16,152 bases of DNA from assembly GCA_025359705.1 (NCBI GenBank), contig JANYFS010000095.1, forward strand, positions 1 to 16,152, given 5' to 3'. The translations under genes were made by a program, and so were the position numbers. Shown here piece after piece: positions 6,774 through 14,106 of the stretch (position 1 is its first letter; each line of letters begins with the position of its first letter). Below the pieces are notes generated by a model. That model was not told where the DNA came from. It did not search any database and saw only the letters and a list, made by a program, of their open reading frames with translations. The DNA is from Deinococcales bacterium (lineage in GTDB: Bacteria; Deinococcota; Deinococci; Deinococcales; Deinococcaceae).

Positions 6774-6999
6774 CAGCTATGTACCACGATGTCCGCTATT
6801 CGTTGCCACACCTCGAGTAAAAAATGAGTAAAAGAGTGTGCTGTATAACTTGCATAATAATTTGCATAGCCTCGAGGGTTGAAAGTATTGTGAAACCCTA
6901 AAAACCCAAAAAGTGAAGTACAAACCTAAAAATATTTCAATAAAATTTTCACAAACACGCACATAAAAAACTATTTTCACAATCAACCCACTTCGCGTA

Positions 7000-8592
7000 C
7001 TATTCTCGATTCCCTGCACTCTCGAGCCGCAACCATTCCAAATCCAGTTCGTGCTGAATGTTCCGCATGGTTTCATCGTTGATGGTTCCGTTGTCGCGCA
7101 TCTCCACCAAAGACTCGAGTTCGGCTTCGATTAAGGTAAAACGTAAGCGGGTAAAGGCTTCGGAGTTTTCTTCATGATGTTCGTGAACCTGTCCCCAGAA
7201 ACGGGCCGAATAGCGCTCTTGTAGGTTGGTATACCTCGAGCGTAGGGCGGAGACTTGCCCCGCTTTAGCCCAGTCTTCCCCCTCGAGCGCGTCCAGTTTG
7301 CTTAGCCCCGCCCTTGCCGCCGTTAGACGCGCCCACGATTCTTCACGGTGATGGCTGGTATCTTTGGGCAGGTCTAATTTGCCAATGAGCCAAGGCAAGC
7401 TCAGCCCCTGACCCACCAAAGTAACTAAAATCACCGCAAAGGTCAGAAAAATAACCAGATCGCGGTAGGGGAACTCGAGGGGCAAGGATAGGGCTGCGGC
7501 TAAAGAAACGATACCGCGCATTCCGGTCCAACTAATGACCGTGAGATATTTCCAAGACGGTGGGGGGTCGCGTTCCCGCAGGCTGCGGGAGAGTATTCGG
7601 GGCAAGTAGGAGGCAGGGAAGACCCACACAAAACGCAAAACCACAACGGTCAAACTGACTGCCACCGCGTAGCCCAGCAGGTTTTGCATATTGTCGGCTT
7701 TTAGCGAAGATAAAACGCTGGGTAACTGCAAACCGATCAGCAAAAAGACCGTGCCGTTGATTAAAAAAACCAAAGTTTCCCACACCACTTTGCTTTCCAC
7801 ACGGCTTTGAGCGCTCATAGCTTTGGGGCTTTGCCGCCCCAGGTATACCCCCAGCACCACGCTTGCTAATACCCCCGACAGATGAAACTGCTCGGCAATC
7901 ACATAAGCCGCAAAACTACCAATCAGGGTCAATAAAATTTCCACAGGGGTGTCGCTGAGCCAGGTCACCATGCGGTTGATCACAAAGCCCAAGGCCAAAC
8001 CCACCGCAATACCACCCAACGAGACCCACACAAAGTCCCGTGCCAACTCCAGCAAAGAGAAATGACCACCTACCACGGCTACTGCGGCAATTGCCGCGCG
8101 GTAAATGATCAAGGCGCTGGCATCGTTGACTAAACTTTCCCCCTCGAGGATGGTGACAATCCGTTTGGGCAAGCCCAGCCGTTCGGCAATACTGGTGGCG
8201 GCAATGGCATCGGGCGGAGCCAAGATTGCCCCCAAAACAAAAGCGACGGCCCAAGGCATTTGGGGAATTAAGAAATGCATCAACACCCCAATTCCCAATA
8301 CGGTAAAGATCACCAAGCCCAAAGAAAGCAGCAAAATAGGCCGCAAATTGCGTTTAAAATCCCGAATCGGGGTGTTGTACGCCGACGAGGTGAGAATGGG
8401 CGGTAAGAACAGCAAAAAGACCATCTCTGGATCGAGTTCCACCGTGGGAAGTTTTGGAATAAAACTGATTGCCAGCCCACCCAACAACAGAAAAATCGGG
8501 TAAGGAATCTGGGTGCGGCGAGCCAGAGCTGCCAAAACAGTCATCAGACCCAGAAGCACAAAAATCAACTCGAGCGAATTTTCACCGTGCAT
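7000..8592 (-). CDS. Na+/H+ antiporter, CPA1 (NhaP-like) family
   Basis: A 530-residue inner-membrane cation/proton antiporter that would export Na+ (or K+/Li+) in exchange for protons. About twelve hydrophobic helices fill residues 1-400. They include LLFLPPILTSSAYNTP (61-75), APPDAIAATSIAERLGLP (125-142, D128) and ILEGESLVNDASALI (148-162), whose N156-D157 is the ion-binding pair of the family. Residues from about 400 form a charged helical cytoplasmic tail (SWARLTAARAGLSKLDALEG and on), commonly regulatory in CPA1. The start is the ATG nearest MHGENSLELI; two upstream ATGs made by a 16-base tandem duplication are out of frame. The helix-rich middle has a 663-base stretch without CTCGAG, as expected where Leu-Glu is rare. 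Ion specificity cannot be told. Confidence 0.93.
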   Translation of the reverse strand: MHGENSLELIFVLLGLMTVLAALARRTQIPYPIFLLLGGLAISFIPKLPTVELDPEMVFLLFLPPILTSSAYNTPIRDFKRNLRPILLLSLGLVIFTVLGIGVLMHFLIPQMPWAVAFVLGAILAPPDAIAATSIAERLGLPKRIVTILEGESLVNDASALIIYRAAIAAVAVVGGHFSLLELARDFVWVSLGGIAVGLALGFVINRMVTWLSDTPVEILLTLIGSFAAYVIAEQFHLSGVLASVVLGVYLGRQSPKAMSAQSRVESKVVWETLVFLINGTVFLLIGLQLPSVLSSLKADNMQNLLGYAVAVSLTVVVLRFVWVFPASYLPRILSRSLRERDPPPSWKYLTVISWTGMRGIVSLAAALSLPLEFPYRDLVIFLTFAVILVTLVGQGLSLPWLIGKLDLPKDTSHHREESWARLTAARAGLSKLDALEGEDWAKAGQVSALRSRYTNLQERYSARFWGQVHEHHEENSEAFTRLRFTLIEAELESLVEMRDNGTINDETMRNIQHELDLEWLRLESAGNRE

Positions 8593-8621
8593 TGTGTTTA
8601 CCCTGCATTGTGTTTACCCTG
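8590..8621 (-). repeat. 16-base tandem duplication spanning the antiporter start region
   Basis: On the minus strand the unit ATGCAGGGTAAACACA occurs twice back to back (8624-8609, 8608-8593) and then meets the true ATG at 8592. Each copy brings an ATG and a GGGT that could act as a Shine-Dalgarno. Because 16 is not a multiple of three, the two upstream ATGs open 8-codon frames, MQGKHNAG and MQGKHNAR. The second of these ends at TGA inside the antiporter start. Confidence 0.85.
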
Positions 8622-8660
8622 CATCCTCTTCACCCTATATACACTTTTTTAGTCCGCATC

Positions 8661-9464
8661 TTAAAACGATTCCAAACGTACCGAAAGCTCGAGCGCCTCG
8701 AGCAGACCCAATTGATCGACATGCCCCACCACATATTTGGCTTTACTTTTGGTTAGGGGGTCGGCATTGCCCATCGCCACTGGATGCCCCACTACTGCAA
8801 ACGCCTCGAGGTCGTTGGGTGCATCGCCGACCATCATCACACCATTGAGTGGAACCTGCCATTTGGTGGCTACCGTGGCAATGGCACTGCCTTTGGAAAC
8901 CCCTGCTGTGGTTATGCTAATAAACATGGTATCGGGCATTACTGGGGAGCTGGCAGCGTGATAATCCAGTCCCTTCAGCTTATTTGCCAATACCGCATCG
9001 GTTTGGGCCAAAGGAACCACCCATTGAGCGCGAACCACCGTTCCCTCGAGGCTGGTAAAGGGCCGAAATTCGAGTGGAACCCCCAACAAATCGGCGTGGC
9101 GCTGGGCCAAATCATCCTCCGAATTGACCACCCAATCAAAATCGCTATACGCCTCGAGAATCCAGCCCATAGCTGCGGATTGTGCCTGAAGTTGCTCGAG
9201 TGCGCCCACGGGCAGGGGAGCGGAGCGGGTTTCCCCTGTAGAGGGGCAGATGATGCTGGCTCCACTTTGAAAAATATGCCAGCCCGTAGGCTCGAGCCGT
9301 TTGGCCCAATCCAAGGTTTTACCAAAGCCAGGCCGACCACTACACAGGGTCAAATGCTGCCCCAATTCGCGTGCCTGTTGCACTTTTTCCCAAACTTGAG
9401 GCAATACATCCCCGCTCGAGCCGACCAAAGTTCCGTCTACATCAATACAAATCAGTCGCAACAT
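8661..9464 (-). CDS. Cof-like HAD-superfamily phosphatase (subclass IIB)
   Basis: A 267-residue cytoplasmic hydrolase, probably acting on small phosphorylated metabolites such as sugar phosphates. The four HAD motifs are present: DVDGTLV with nucleophile D8 and acid D10, motif II S42 in LTLCSGRP, motif III K191 in GVSKGSA, and motif IV GDAPND (213-218). The long insert between motifs II and III matches the C2B cap of the Cof family. Substrate cannot be predicted. ATG at 9464 has no Shine-Dalgarno. A TAGACT -10-like box (AGTCTA at 9472-9477 on the plus strand) ends seven bases upstream, consistent with a leaderless transcript. Its stop lies 68 bases before the antiporter start on the same strand, so the two may share a transcript, although the antiporter has its own leader. 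Confidence 0.92.
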   Translation of the reverse strand: MLRLICIDVDGTLVGSSGDVLPQVWEKVQQARELGQHLTLCSGRPGFGKTLDWAKRLEPTGWHIFQSGASIICPSTGETRSAPLPVGALEQLQAQSAAMGWILEAYSDFDWVVNSEDDLAQRHADLLGVPLEFRPFTSLEGTVVRAQWVVPLAQTDAVLANKLKGLDYHAASSPVMPDTMFISITTAGVSKGSAIATVATKWQVPLNGVMMVGDAPNDLEAFAVVGHPVAMGNADPLTKSKAKYVVGHVDQLGLLEALELSVRLESF

Positions 9465-9471
9465 GCCTAGC

Positions 9472-9477
9472 AGTCTA
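9472..9477 (-). promoter_or_regulatory. Candidate -10 box (TAGACT) for a leaderless HAD transcript
   Basis: TAGACT lies seven bases before the ATG on the minus strand, so transcription starting at the usual distance would begin at or next to the start codon. There is no -35 match and no ribosome site, so this is a weak positional call. Confidence 0.4.
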
Positions 9478-9927
9478 AACCGAAATTCCCCCAGAACGGC
9501 TACAGAGCAGATACAACATTTTGGAAGATCAGCCTAGAATCCTCGAATCCTCAAAAAAACCCTATTCAACGACAATCAACCATACGTATAATAATTTTTT
9601 CACAATCACGCCGCATCATCACTTAAAACTAAAAACGTATTCAGGCAAAAAGGCATACAGTCGGGCAAAAAAATTCAAACCGTCTACCCAAACTCCCTCG
9701 AGCGTTCTGTGATACCTTATCAGTCAAACTTCATCACCTCAACACAAGACCTCGAGCCAAGCAAGCATAAAAACAAAGCACACACGCTAAACAAAAACTA
9801 AAATAATGATTTAAGATCCAGTCTCGAGTGCAACACCAGCGCACCCTAAGCACCAAAAAGCAGTAGGTAGAAAGTTAAAACAACCCCAAGGCGCTCGAGC
9901 GCTAAACCTGCCATAATGAGGTATTCC
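9478..9927. other. AT-rich intergenic region before the pseudokinase gene
   Basis: The 463 bases between the HAD and pseudokinase starts hold no credible gene. A 63-codon frame at 9521-9712 starts with TTG, lacks a ribosome site and is low-complexity. The region carries four CTCGAG sites (9697, 9751, 9823, 9894) standing out as GC islands in AT-rich sequence. The last sits inside the 12-base palindrome GCGCTCGAGCGC (9891-9902). CATAAT at 9912-9917 is a possible -10 box ten bases before the ATG at 9928. No -35 or terminator was found. Confidence 0.5.
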
Positions 9928-12900
9928 ATGAACGAAATACCGCTTTCCCTCCAGCTCGGCGAAACGCTAGGAGTCTTTCAGCTCGAGACTGCACTTCCCA
10001 GCGGGCTGGTGGGTCAAGCCTTTGAAAGCCGTTTGAAAGGTAGTAACCAATTGCTTTTTTTAAAAGTGATCAGTGTGGGCAAGGGTCGGTTCCCTGGATT
10101 TACGGCGGCCTTCAACCGCTACGCTCGAGAACTCAAAACCCTCGACCATCCCCATATTTTACCCTTAAGACACGCGTTTCAGCTCGAGCCTCACCATATT
10201 TTAGGCTTTGAGTTGGCCCCCATGACCTTGCAAAAACGGTTAAAAAGTCGCTCGAGTGGCAGGGGCAAAGCCGAAGACACAATTTTACCTTTGGTGGAAA
10301 GCTTGGGCATTCTCGAGGAAATCTGCTTGGGTCTGAATTACCTGCATCACCTCAAACGCATTCACGGTAATTTAAAACCCAGCAACGTGCTGCTCTGGCC
10401 TAAAACCTCGAGCGCCAGCAACACGAATTCCCCACCCGACCTCGTTCAGTACACCGCCCAACTAGCGGATGTCGGTCTGCTCGAGCTGTATTTAGCCCAG
10501 TTGCTCGAGCGAAACACCGAATCGTGGAGCAACGCGCTCGAGGCTTTACCCTACTCACCTAAATACGTGTCACCCGAACAACTCACCAACCAAAACCTGA
10601 CCCTCCAAAGTGATATTTATCAACTCGGAATCATTGCCTATCAGGTGTGTACAGGCCGAGTACCTTTTGAGGCCAAAACGCTAGCCGAAAGCCGACAGCT
10701 CCAAACTTTACCACCCACCTCACCCATTCAACTTCGCCCCAATCTGCCGCTCGAGCTATCCGATTTAATTTTAGCGTGCCTAAATCCAATTCCCGAATTG
10801 CGACCTAGTGGGGTGGATCTGCGCTTGAAGTTGCTCGAGCTGCGGCACAGTGCGGGCGCTCGAGACCTCGAAAATACCGTGGTACTGCCGCTTTCGGGAA
10901 CCCAACTTAAACCCCCTAAACTAAGCATGACCAACCCCAACCTAGACCAGCCCCAACTGGTGATTTTGGATCACAGTGGAACCCGTTTAAGCCGACACAC
11001 CTTGGATGAATTTGGGTTGAAAATAGGTCGTGCGCCAAGCTGCGGGGTTCAGCTCGAGGCTGCCACCATTTCCTATGAACACCTGAGCATCGTTTGGCAA
11101 GATGGACAGGCTTTACTAACCGATTTGGATTCTGCCAACGGCAGTTTGCTGCTTGGCCCAGGGGTTTCCGAACCCTACTTGACCCCCTACCAAAGCAAAG
11201 TGTGGCCCCTCGGAGTTGCGCTCTACTTGGCCCCGTATTGGCTGGCCCTCGAGCGTCCCGAAATTGCCCAAAATGACTTTTTTTCCTTGAGTTTTGAGCG
11301 CCCGATCCTCAAACTGCCCGAAGGTGAGGCGGTGAATGTGCGGGTATTGGTTAAAATGCAGCCTCCCGAATGGCTGCGTTTGAGGCTCGAGGGGCTTGAT
11401 CCCCGTTGGATTCTGGAAGGACAAAACCAAGAGCTGCCCAATGTACCGCAGCAAACCGCCAACTTTGTGTTGCGCCGACCCGCCGACCAAGGCAGCGCGG
11501 GCATTTTTCCGATTCAGGTCATTGCCGAAAGCATGGGGCTGAGTCAACTGAAGCACAGCCAAGAACTGAAACTGGAGATTCCCAGCCAGCAGCATTTTGA
11601 ACTCGAGCTATTGCCCCCCTTGGCTCGAGGGTTTAGCCGCGCCAGCTATCACATTTCGATGAACAATGCGGGAAACCAAAGCCAATCCTACCGTTTGATT
11701 CTGGAGGATGCCCACTTTGTGCTGCGTTTCGATTTGCAAGGCGGTGCAGGCACACTGCTGGAAGAGCAACACACCCTACTGCTCGAGCTGGCAGCAGGGG
11801 AGACCCTACAGCTCGAGCTAACTGTAGGGGTGGGTACTGTGCAATGGTGGAGCGAAAAACGCCATCCCTTTGAAGTGCGGGTCGAACCCGCCAGCGGCGG
11901 CAAAGCGCTTCAGCTCGAGCAAGGAATTTTTGCCCAGAAGCCTCGGTTTTCGCCCATTGTGCTGCTGAGTGTGCTGCTGGTAGCGCTGGCAGGACTGTTT
12001 TTGAGCAAAATCCCAATCAAACCCAACCTGCAAAGCACCCTGCTCGAGGGCCGTACCCCATACAAAGGCCAAGATCTGACGGTGCAGTGGCAATCCAGCG
12101 ACCCGATTGACCAAATCGAAATCCGCAACGGCGAAACTCTACTGATCACCCTCAATCCGCAAACAACCAATACCTGGGACAGCCGAAAATGGGTACTCAA
12201 AGGCGGGGTTAAGCAGCCTACCACCCTAAATGTGCTGGCCCTGCGCCATTACCCCTTGGGTTTGACCGCTAGCAGCGAAATCCAGACTTTGGAAATCTTT
12301 CCTAAGCCTAAGCCCCTTGGCCCGCCCAAATTGCTTTCGGTAAAGCTCGAGCGGGGAACCGTTCTGCTGGGTCAAAGTGTTCAACTCTGTTGGAAAAGCG
12401 ACTCCGCCAGCCAAGTCCAACTCGAGCCGCTGGGCTTAACTTTAGGTACTCAAGGTTGCCAGGCCATCATTCCCAAAACACGCGGTGAACAGCGTTTGGT
12501 GCTGACTGCCCGCCGCGAAAACCTCGCCAGTACCTCGAGGGCCATCACCTTAATGGTCAAGCTTGCCCAACCCCAAGTACAAAAAGCCAGCTTCAGCCCC
12601 AACGCGATCACCCGAGGCAAAACCCCCAGCATCACCCTGAACTATCGCAGCCAAAATGCCGACGAACTGCGGCTTCGCAGCCAAGATGGGGCAGAGCTGC
12701 GCCTACCCCCCCAAGGTCCTTACACCTTGGCTGCACCCAACCGCAGCACCCGCTACGCCCTGACTGCACGCAATGCCGAGGGCCGCTCGAGCGATACCTT
12801 AATCGAGGTCACGGTACTCGAGCCAGCCAAACCCCCCCCAGTACCGACAGCAACTCCAGTCGCCCCAGTCGCCCCAGTACCCCTCGAGCCGAAACCCAAC

Positions 12901-13794
12901 CCCTCGAGCGCCACACTGAATACATCAACCAACACACCAACCAATACCAACACACCAACCAACATAAAACCCAGCACCCCCAAAACAGCCCTAACCAAAA
13001 TAATCGCCCAAGCCAGCGCTCGAGCCACCCCATCCAAACTTGCTCCCCTTAAAATTCCTTCAAAACCCCTCACCAAACCCACCGATCCAAACCCAACACC
13101 CAATCCCACCAGCACTCCCAATCCAAGCATCACACCAACACCCGCAGGAAGCCTGATCCCAGCACCCCTAACAAATAGTTCCAACACCACTCGAGATACC
13201 GCTCGAGAAACGTATGGCCCCGAGCAAATCTGGTATACCAATTTTGGTGAAATGAAACTGCGCTTCGACCTGCAAAGCTCGCGCTGGCAAGGCACCTTTA
13301 ACAACCGTCTGTTGGACATTGTGGGATCTGCCGAGGGCGACGACAACAGCGCTACTTTGCGCTATGCAGGAGCGACACACCTGTTTAAAAAATGGAAAAT
13401 CAATACCAACATTGGACAGCTTGAGGGGGAGATCCCCGAATGGGGTCGGGTGTGTGGCAGCCAACAAGGGAAAGGATTTATTCGAGATTGTGGCCTGGAT
13501 GGGCGCTGGCAAATGTTGATCCCCAGCATTGAAAACTGCACCCTAACCCTGTTTCAAAAAGACCAAAATCTGCGGGGTTTCTTGCTGGGTTGCCAAAGCG
13601 GACGACTTTCTAATTTGGTACTCAGTTACAGTAATGGCAAAACCATTTTGGACGGCAATTGGAAGGCTTCCAAACAACCCCAAATTGATTTCCACCTCGA
13701 GCTAAACAGCAATTCCCAACTCGAGGGGAACTGGGGCGAAGAAAAAGTATGTGGTTGGCGCTCGAGCCAAACCCCACTGAATACGTGTCCTTAG
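9928..13794 (+). CDS. Membrane-spanning pseudokinase-FHA protein with Ig-like extracytoplasmic region
   Basis: A 1288-residue single-pass protein. Residues 1-310 have a Hanks-type kinase fold: a glycine-loop remnant (LPSGLVGQAF), K46 (LFLKV), helix-C E68, D181 of the DVG motif, and SPE (YVSPEQL). The catalytic loop reads IHGNLKPSNVLL, so the HRD Asp is N148; this predicts a pseudokinase. An FHA domain follows (GR 367-368, S382, H385, NG 404-405), a phosphothreonine reader. Beta-rich sequence then runs to one membrane helix at about 676-695. Beyond it come about three Ig-like segments (about 700-965), a Pro/Thr/Asn-rich stalk (967-1095) and a duplicated Cys-containing domain. No signal peptide is present, so the kinase and FHA parts are cytoplasmic and the rest extracytoplasmic. 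ATG 9928 is preferred over ATG 9916 because GAGG at 9919 precedes it. It carries 34 CTCGAG sites. A scaffold or signal-relay role is inferred; no phosphatase or partner kinase adjoins it. Confidence 0.88.
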   Translation: MNEIPLSLQLGETLGVFQLETALPSGLVGQAFESRLKGSNQLLFLKVISVGKGRFPGFTAAFNRYARELKTLDHPHILPLRHAFQLEPHHILGFELAPMTLQKRLKSRSSGRGKAEDTILPLVESLGILEEICLGLNYLHHLKRIHGNLKPSNVLLWPKTSSASNTNSPPDLVQYTAQLADVGLLELYLAQLLERNTESWSNALEALPYSPKYVSPEQLTNQNLTLQSDIYQLGIIAYQVCTGRVPFEAKTLAESRQLQTLPPTSPIQLRPNLPLELSDLILACLNPIPELRPSGVDLRLKLLELRHSAGARDLENTVVLPLSGTQLKPPKLSMTNPNLDQPQLVILDHSGTRLSRHTLDEFGLKIGRAPSCGVQLEAATISYEHLSIVWQDGQALLTDLDSANGSLLLGPGVSEPYLTPYQSKVWPLGVALYLAPYWLALERPEIAQNDFFSLSFERPILKLPEGEAVNVRVLVKMQPPEWLRLRLEGLDPRWILEGQNQELPNVPQQTANFVLRRPADQGSAGIFPIQVIAESMGLSQLKHSQELKLEIPSQQHFELELLPPLARGFSRASYHISMNNAGNQSQSYRLILEDAHFVLRFDLQGGAGTLLEEQHTLLLELAAGETLQLELTVGVGTVQWWSEKRHPFEVRVEPASGGKALQLEQGIFAQKPRFSPIVLLSVLLVALAGLFLSKIPIKPNLQSTLLEGRTPYKGQDLTVQWQSSDPIDQIEIRNGETLLITLNPQTTNTWDSRKWVLKGGVKQPTTLNVLALRHYPLGLTASSEIQTLEIFPKPKPLGPPKLLSVKLERGTVLLGQSVQLCWKSDSASQVQLEPLGLTLGTQGCQAIIPKTRGEQRLVLTARRENLASTSRAITLMVKLAQPQVQKASFSPNAITRGKTPSITLNYRSQNADELRLRSQDGAELRLPPQGPYTLAAPNRSTRYALTARNAEGRSSDTLIEVTVLEPAKPPPVPTATPVAPVAPVPLEPKPNPSSATLNTSTNTPTNTNTPTNIKPSTPKTALTKIIAQASARATPSKLAPLKIPSKPLTKPTDPNPTPNPTSTPNPSITPTPAGSLIPAPLTNSSNTTRDTARETYGPEQIWYTNFGEMKLRFDLQSSRWQGTFNNRLLDIVGSAEGDDNSATLRYAGATHLFKKWKINTNIGQLEGEIPEWGRVCGSQQGKGFIRDCGLDGRWQMLIPSIENCTLTLFQKDQNLRGFLLGCQSGRLSNLVLSYSNGKTILDGNWKASKQPQIDFHLELNSNSQLEGNWGEEKVCGWRSSQTPLNTCP
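12931..12966 (+). repeat. 18-base tandem repeat in the stalk of the pseudokinase gene
   Basis: The unit AACACACCAACCAA plus four variable bases occurs twice (12931-12948, 12949-12966), encoding repeated Asn-Thr-Pro-Thr-Asn. Just upstream (about 12858-12880) CAGTCGCCC is also tandemly repeated, encoding Val-Ala-Pro. These in-frame repeats suggest the stalk length varies by slippage. Confidence 0.7.
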
Positions 13795-13804
13795 CGTAGT
13801 TTTC

Positions 13805-13852
13805 AGTGATCCGTTTTTCATAGTGATCCGTTTTCCGTGATCCGTTTTTCAT
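13805..13852. repeat. Triple direct repeat GTGATCCGTTTT
   Basis: GTGATCCGTTTT occurs at 13806, 13823 and 13837, followed by TCAT, CC and TCAT, starting 11 bases after the pseudokinase stop. A degenerate relative sits at 5870-5890, after the ATPase stop. It does not fold into a terminator hairpin. It may be a small dispersed repeat family, with function unknown. Confidence 0.75.
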
Positions 13853-13853
13853 T

Positions 13854-14106
13854 TTGACTTAGGTCAATCCGCCGCACCTTGAAAGACTACCCTCGAGCCG
13901 AGGTGTAACACATTTTGCTAAACAAATTGCAAAAAAACCCATTTCCAAACCCCATCCAGCCTAAGCAACGTGCAAAAGGCTCGAATAAATCTGACACAAC
14001 TGTTGCAAAAGAGCTGAAATCTATGCAATTATTTTAGGCATTGCCGCAGTGCGTGCTATGCTTCACGCTATCAGTTCGTGGTATCCGTTGGTTGGAGGGA
14101 AACTCT
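13854..14106 (+). promoter_or_regulatory. Upstream region of the glutamine synthetase gene with operator and extended -10 candidates
   Basis: The dyad TTGAC-TTAG-GTCAA (13854-13867) is operator-like. Further on, TGCTATGCT (14054-14062) fits an extended -10 element with no strong -35. GGAGGG at 14094-14099 is a strong Shine-Dalgarno seven bases before ATG 14107. One CTCGAG lies at 13892. No terminator for the preceding gene was recognised in this 312-base gap. Nitrogen control is expected for this gene family, but no known nitrogen-regulator site was recognised. Confidence 0.45.

Noticed and set aside
6777..7076. 99-codon minus-strand frame overlapping the antiporter 3' end
   Set aside because: It overlaps the antiporter in another frame and reads through AT-rich intergenic DNA; no recognisable protein.
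9521..9712. 63-codon plus-strand frame in the AT-rich gap
   Set aside because: It starts with TTG, has no ribosome site, has low-complexity Thr/Lys/Ser composition and lies in a promoter-like gap.
9891..9902. GCGCTCGAGCGC as a dedicated operator
   Set aside because: It is a chance extension of the abundant CTCGAG word; the same extension is not shared upstream of other genes.
12753..13346. 197-codon minus-strand frame rich in Gly, Val and Leu
   Set aside because: It is the antisense shadow of the Pro/Thr-rich stalk of the pseudokinase gene; its composition follows from that repeat region.
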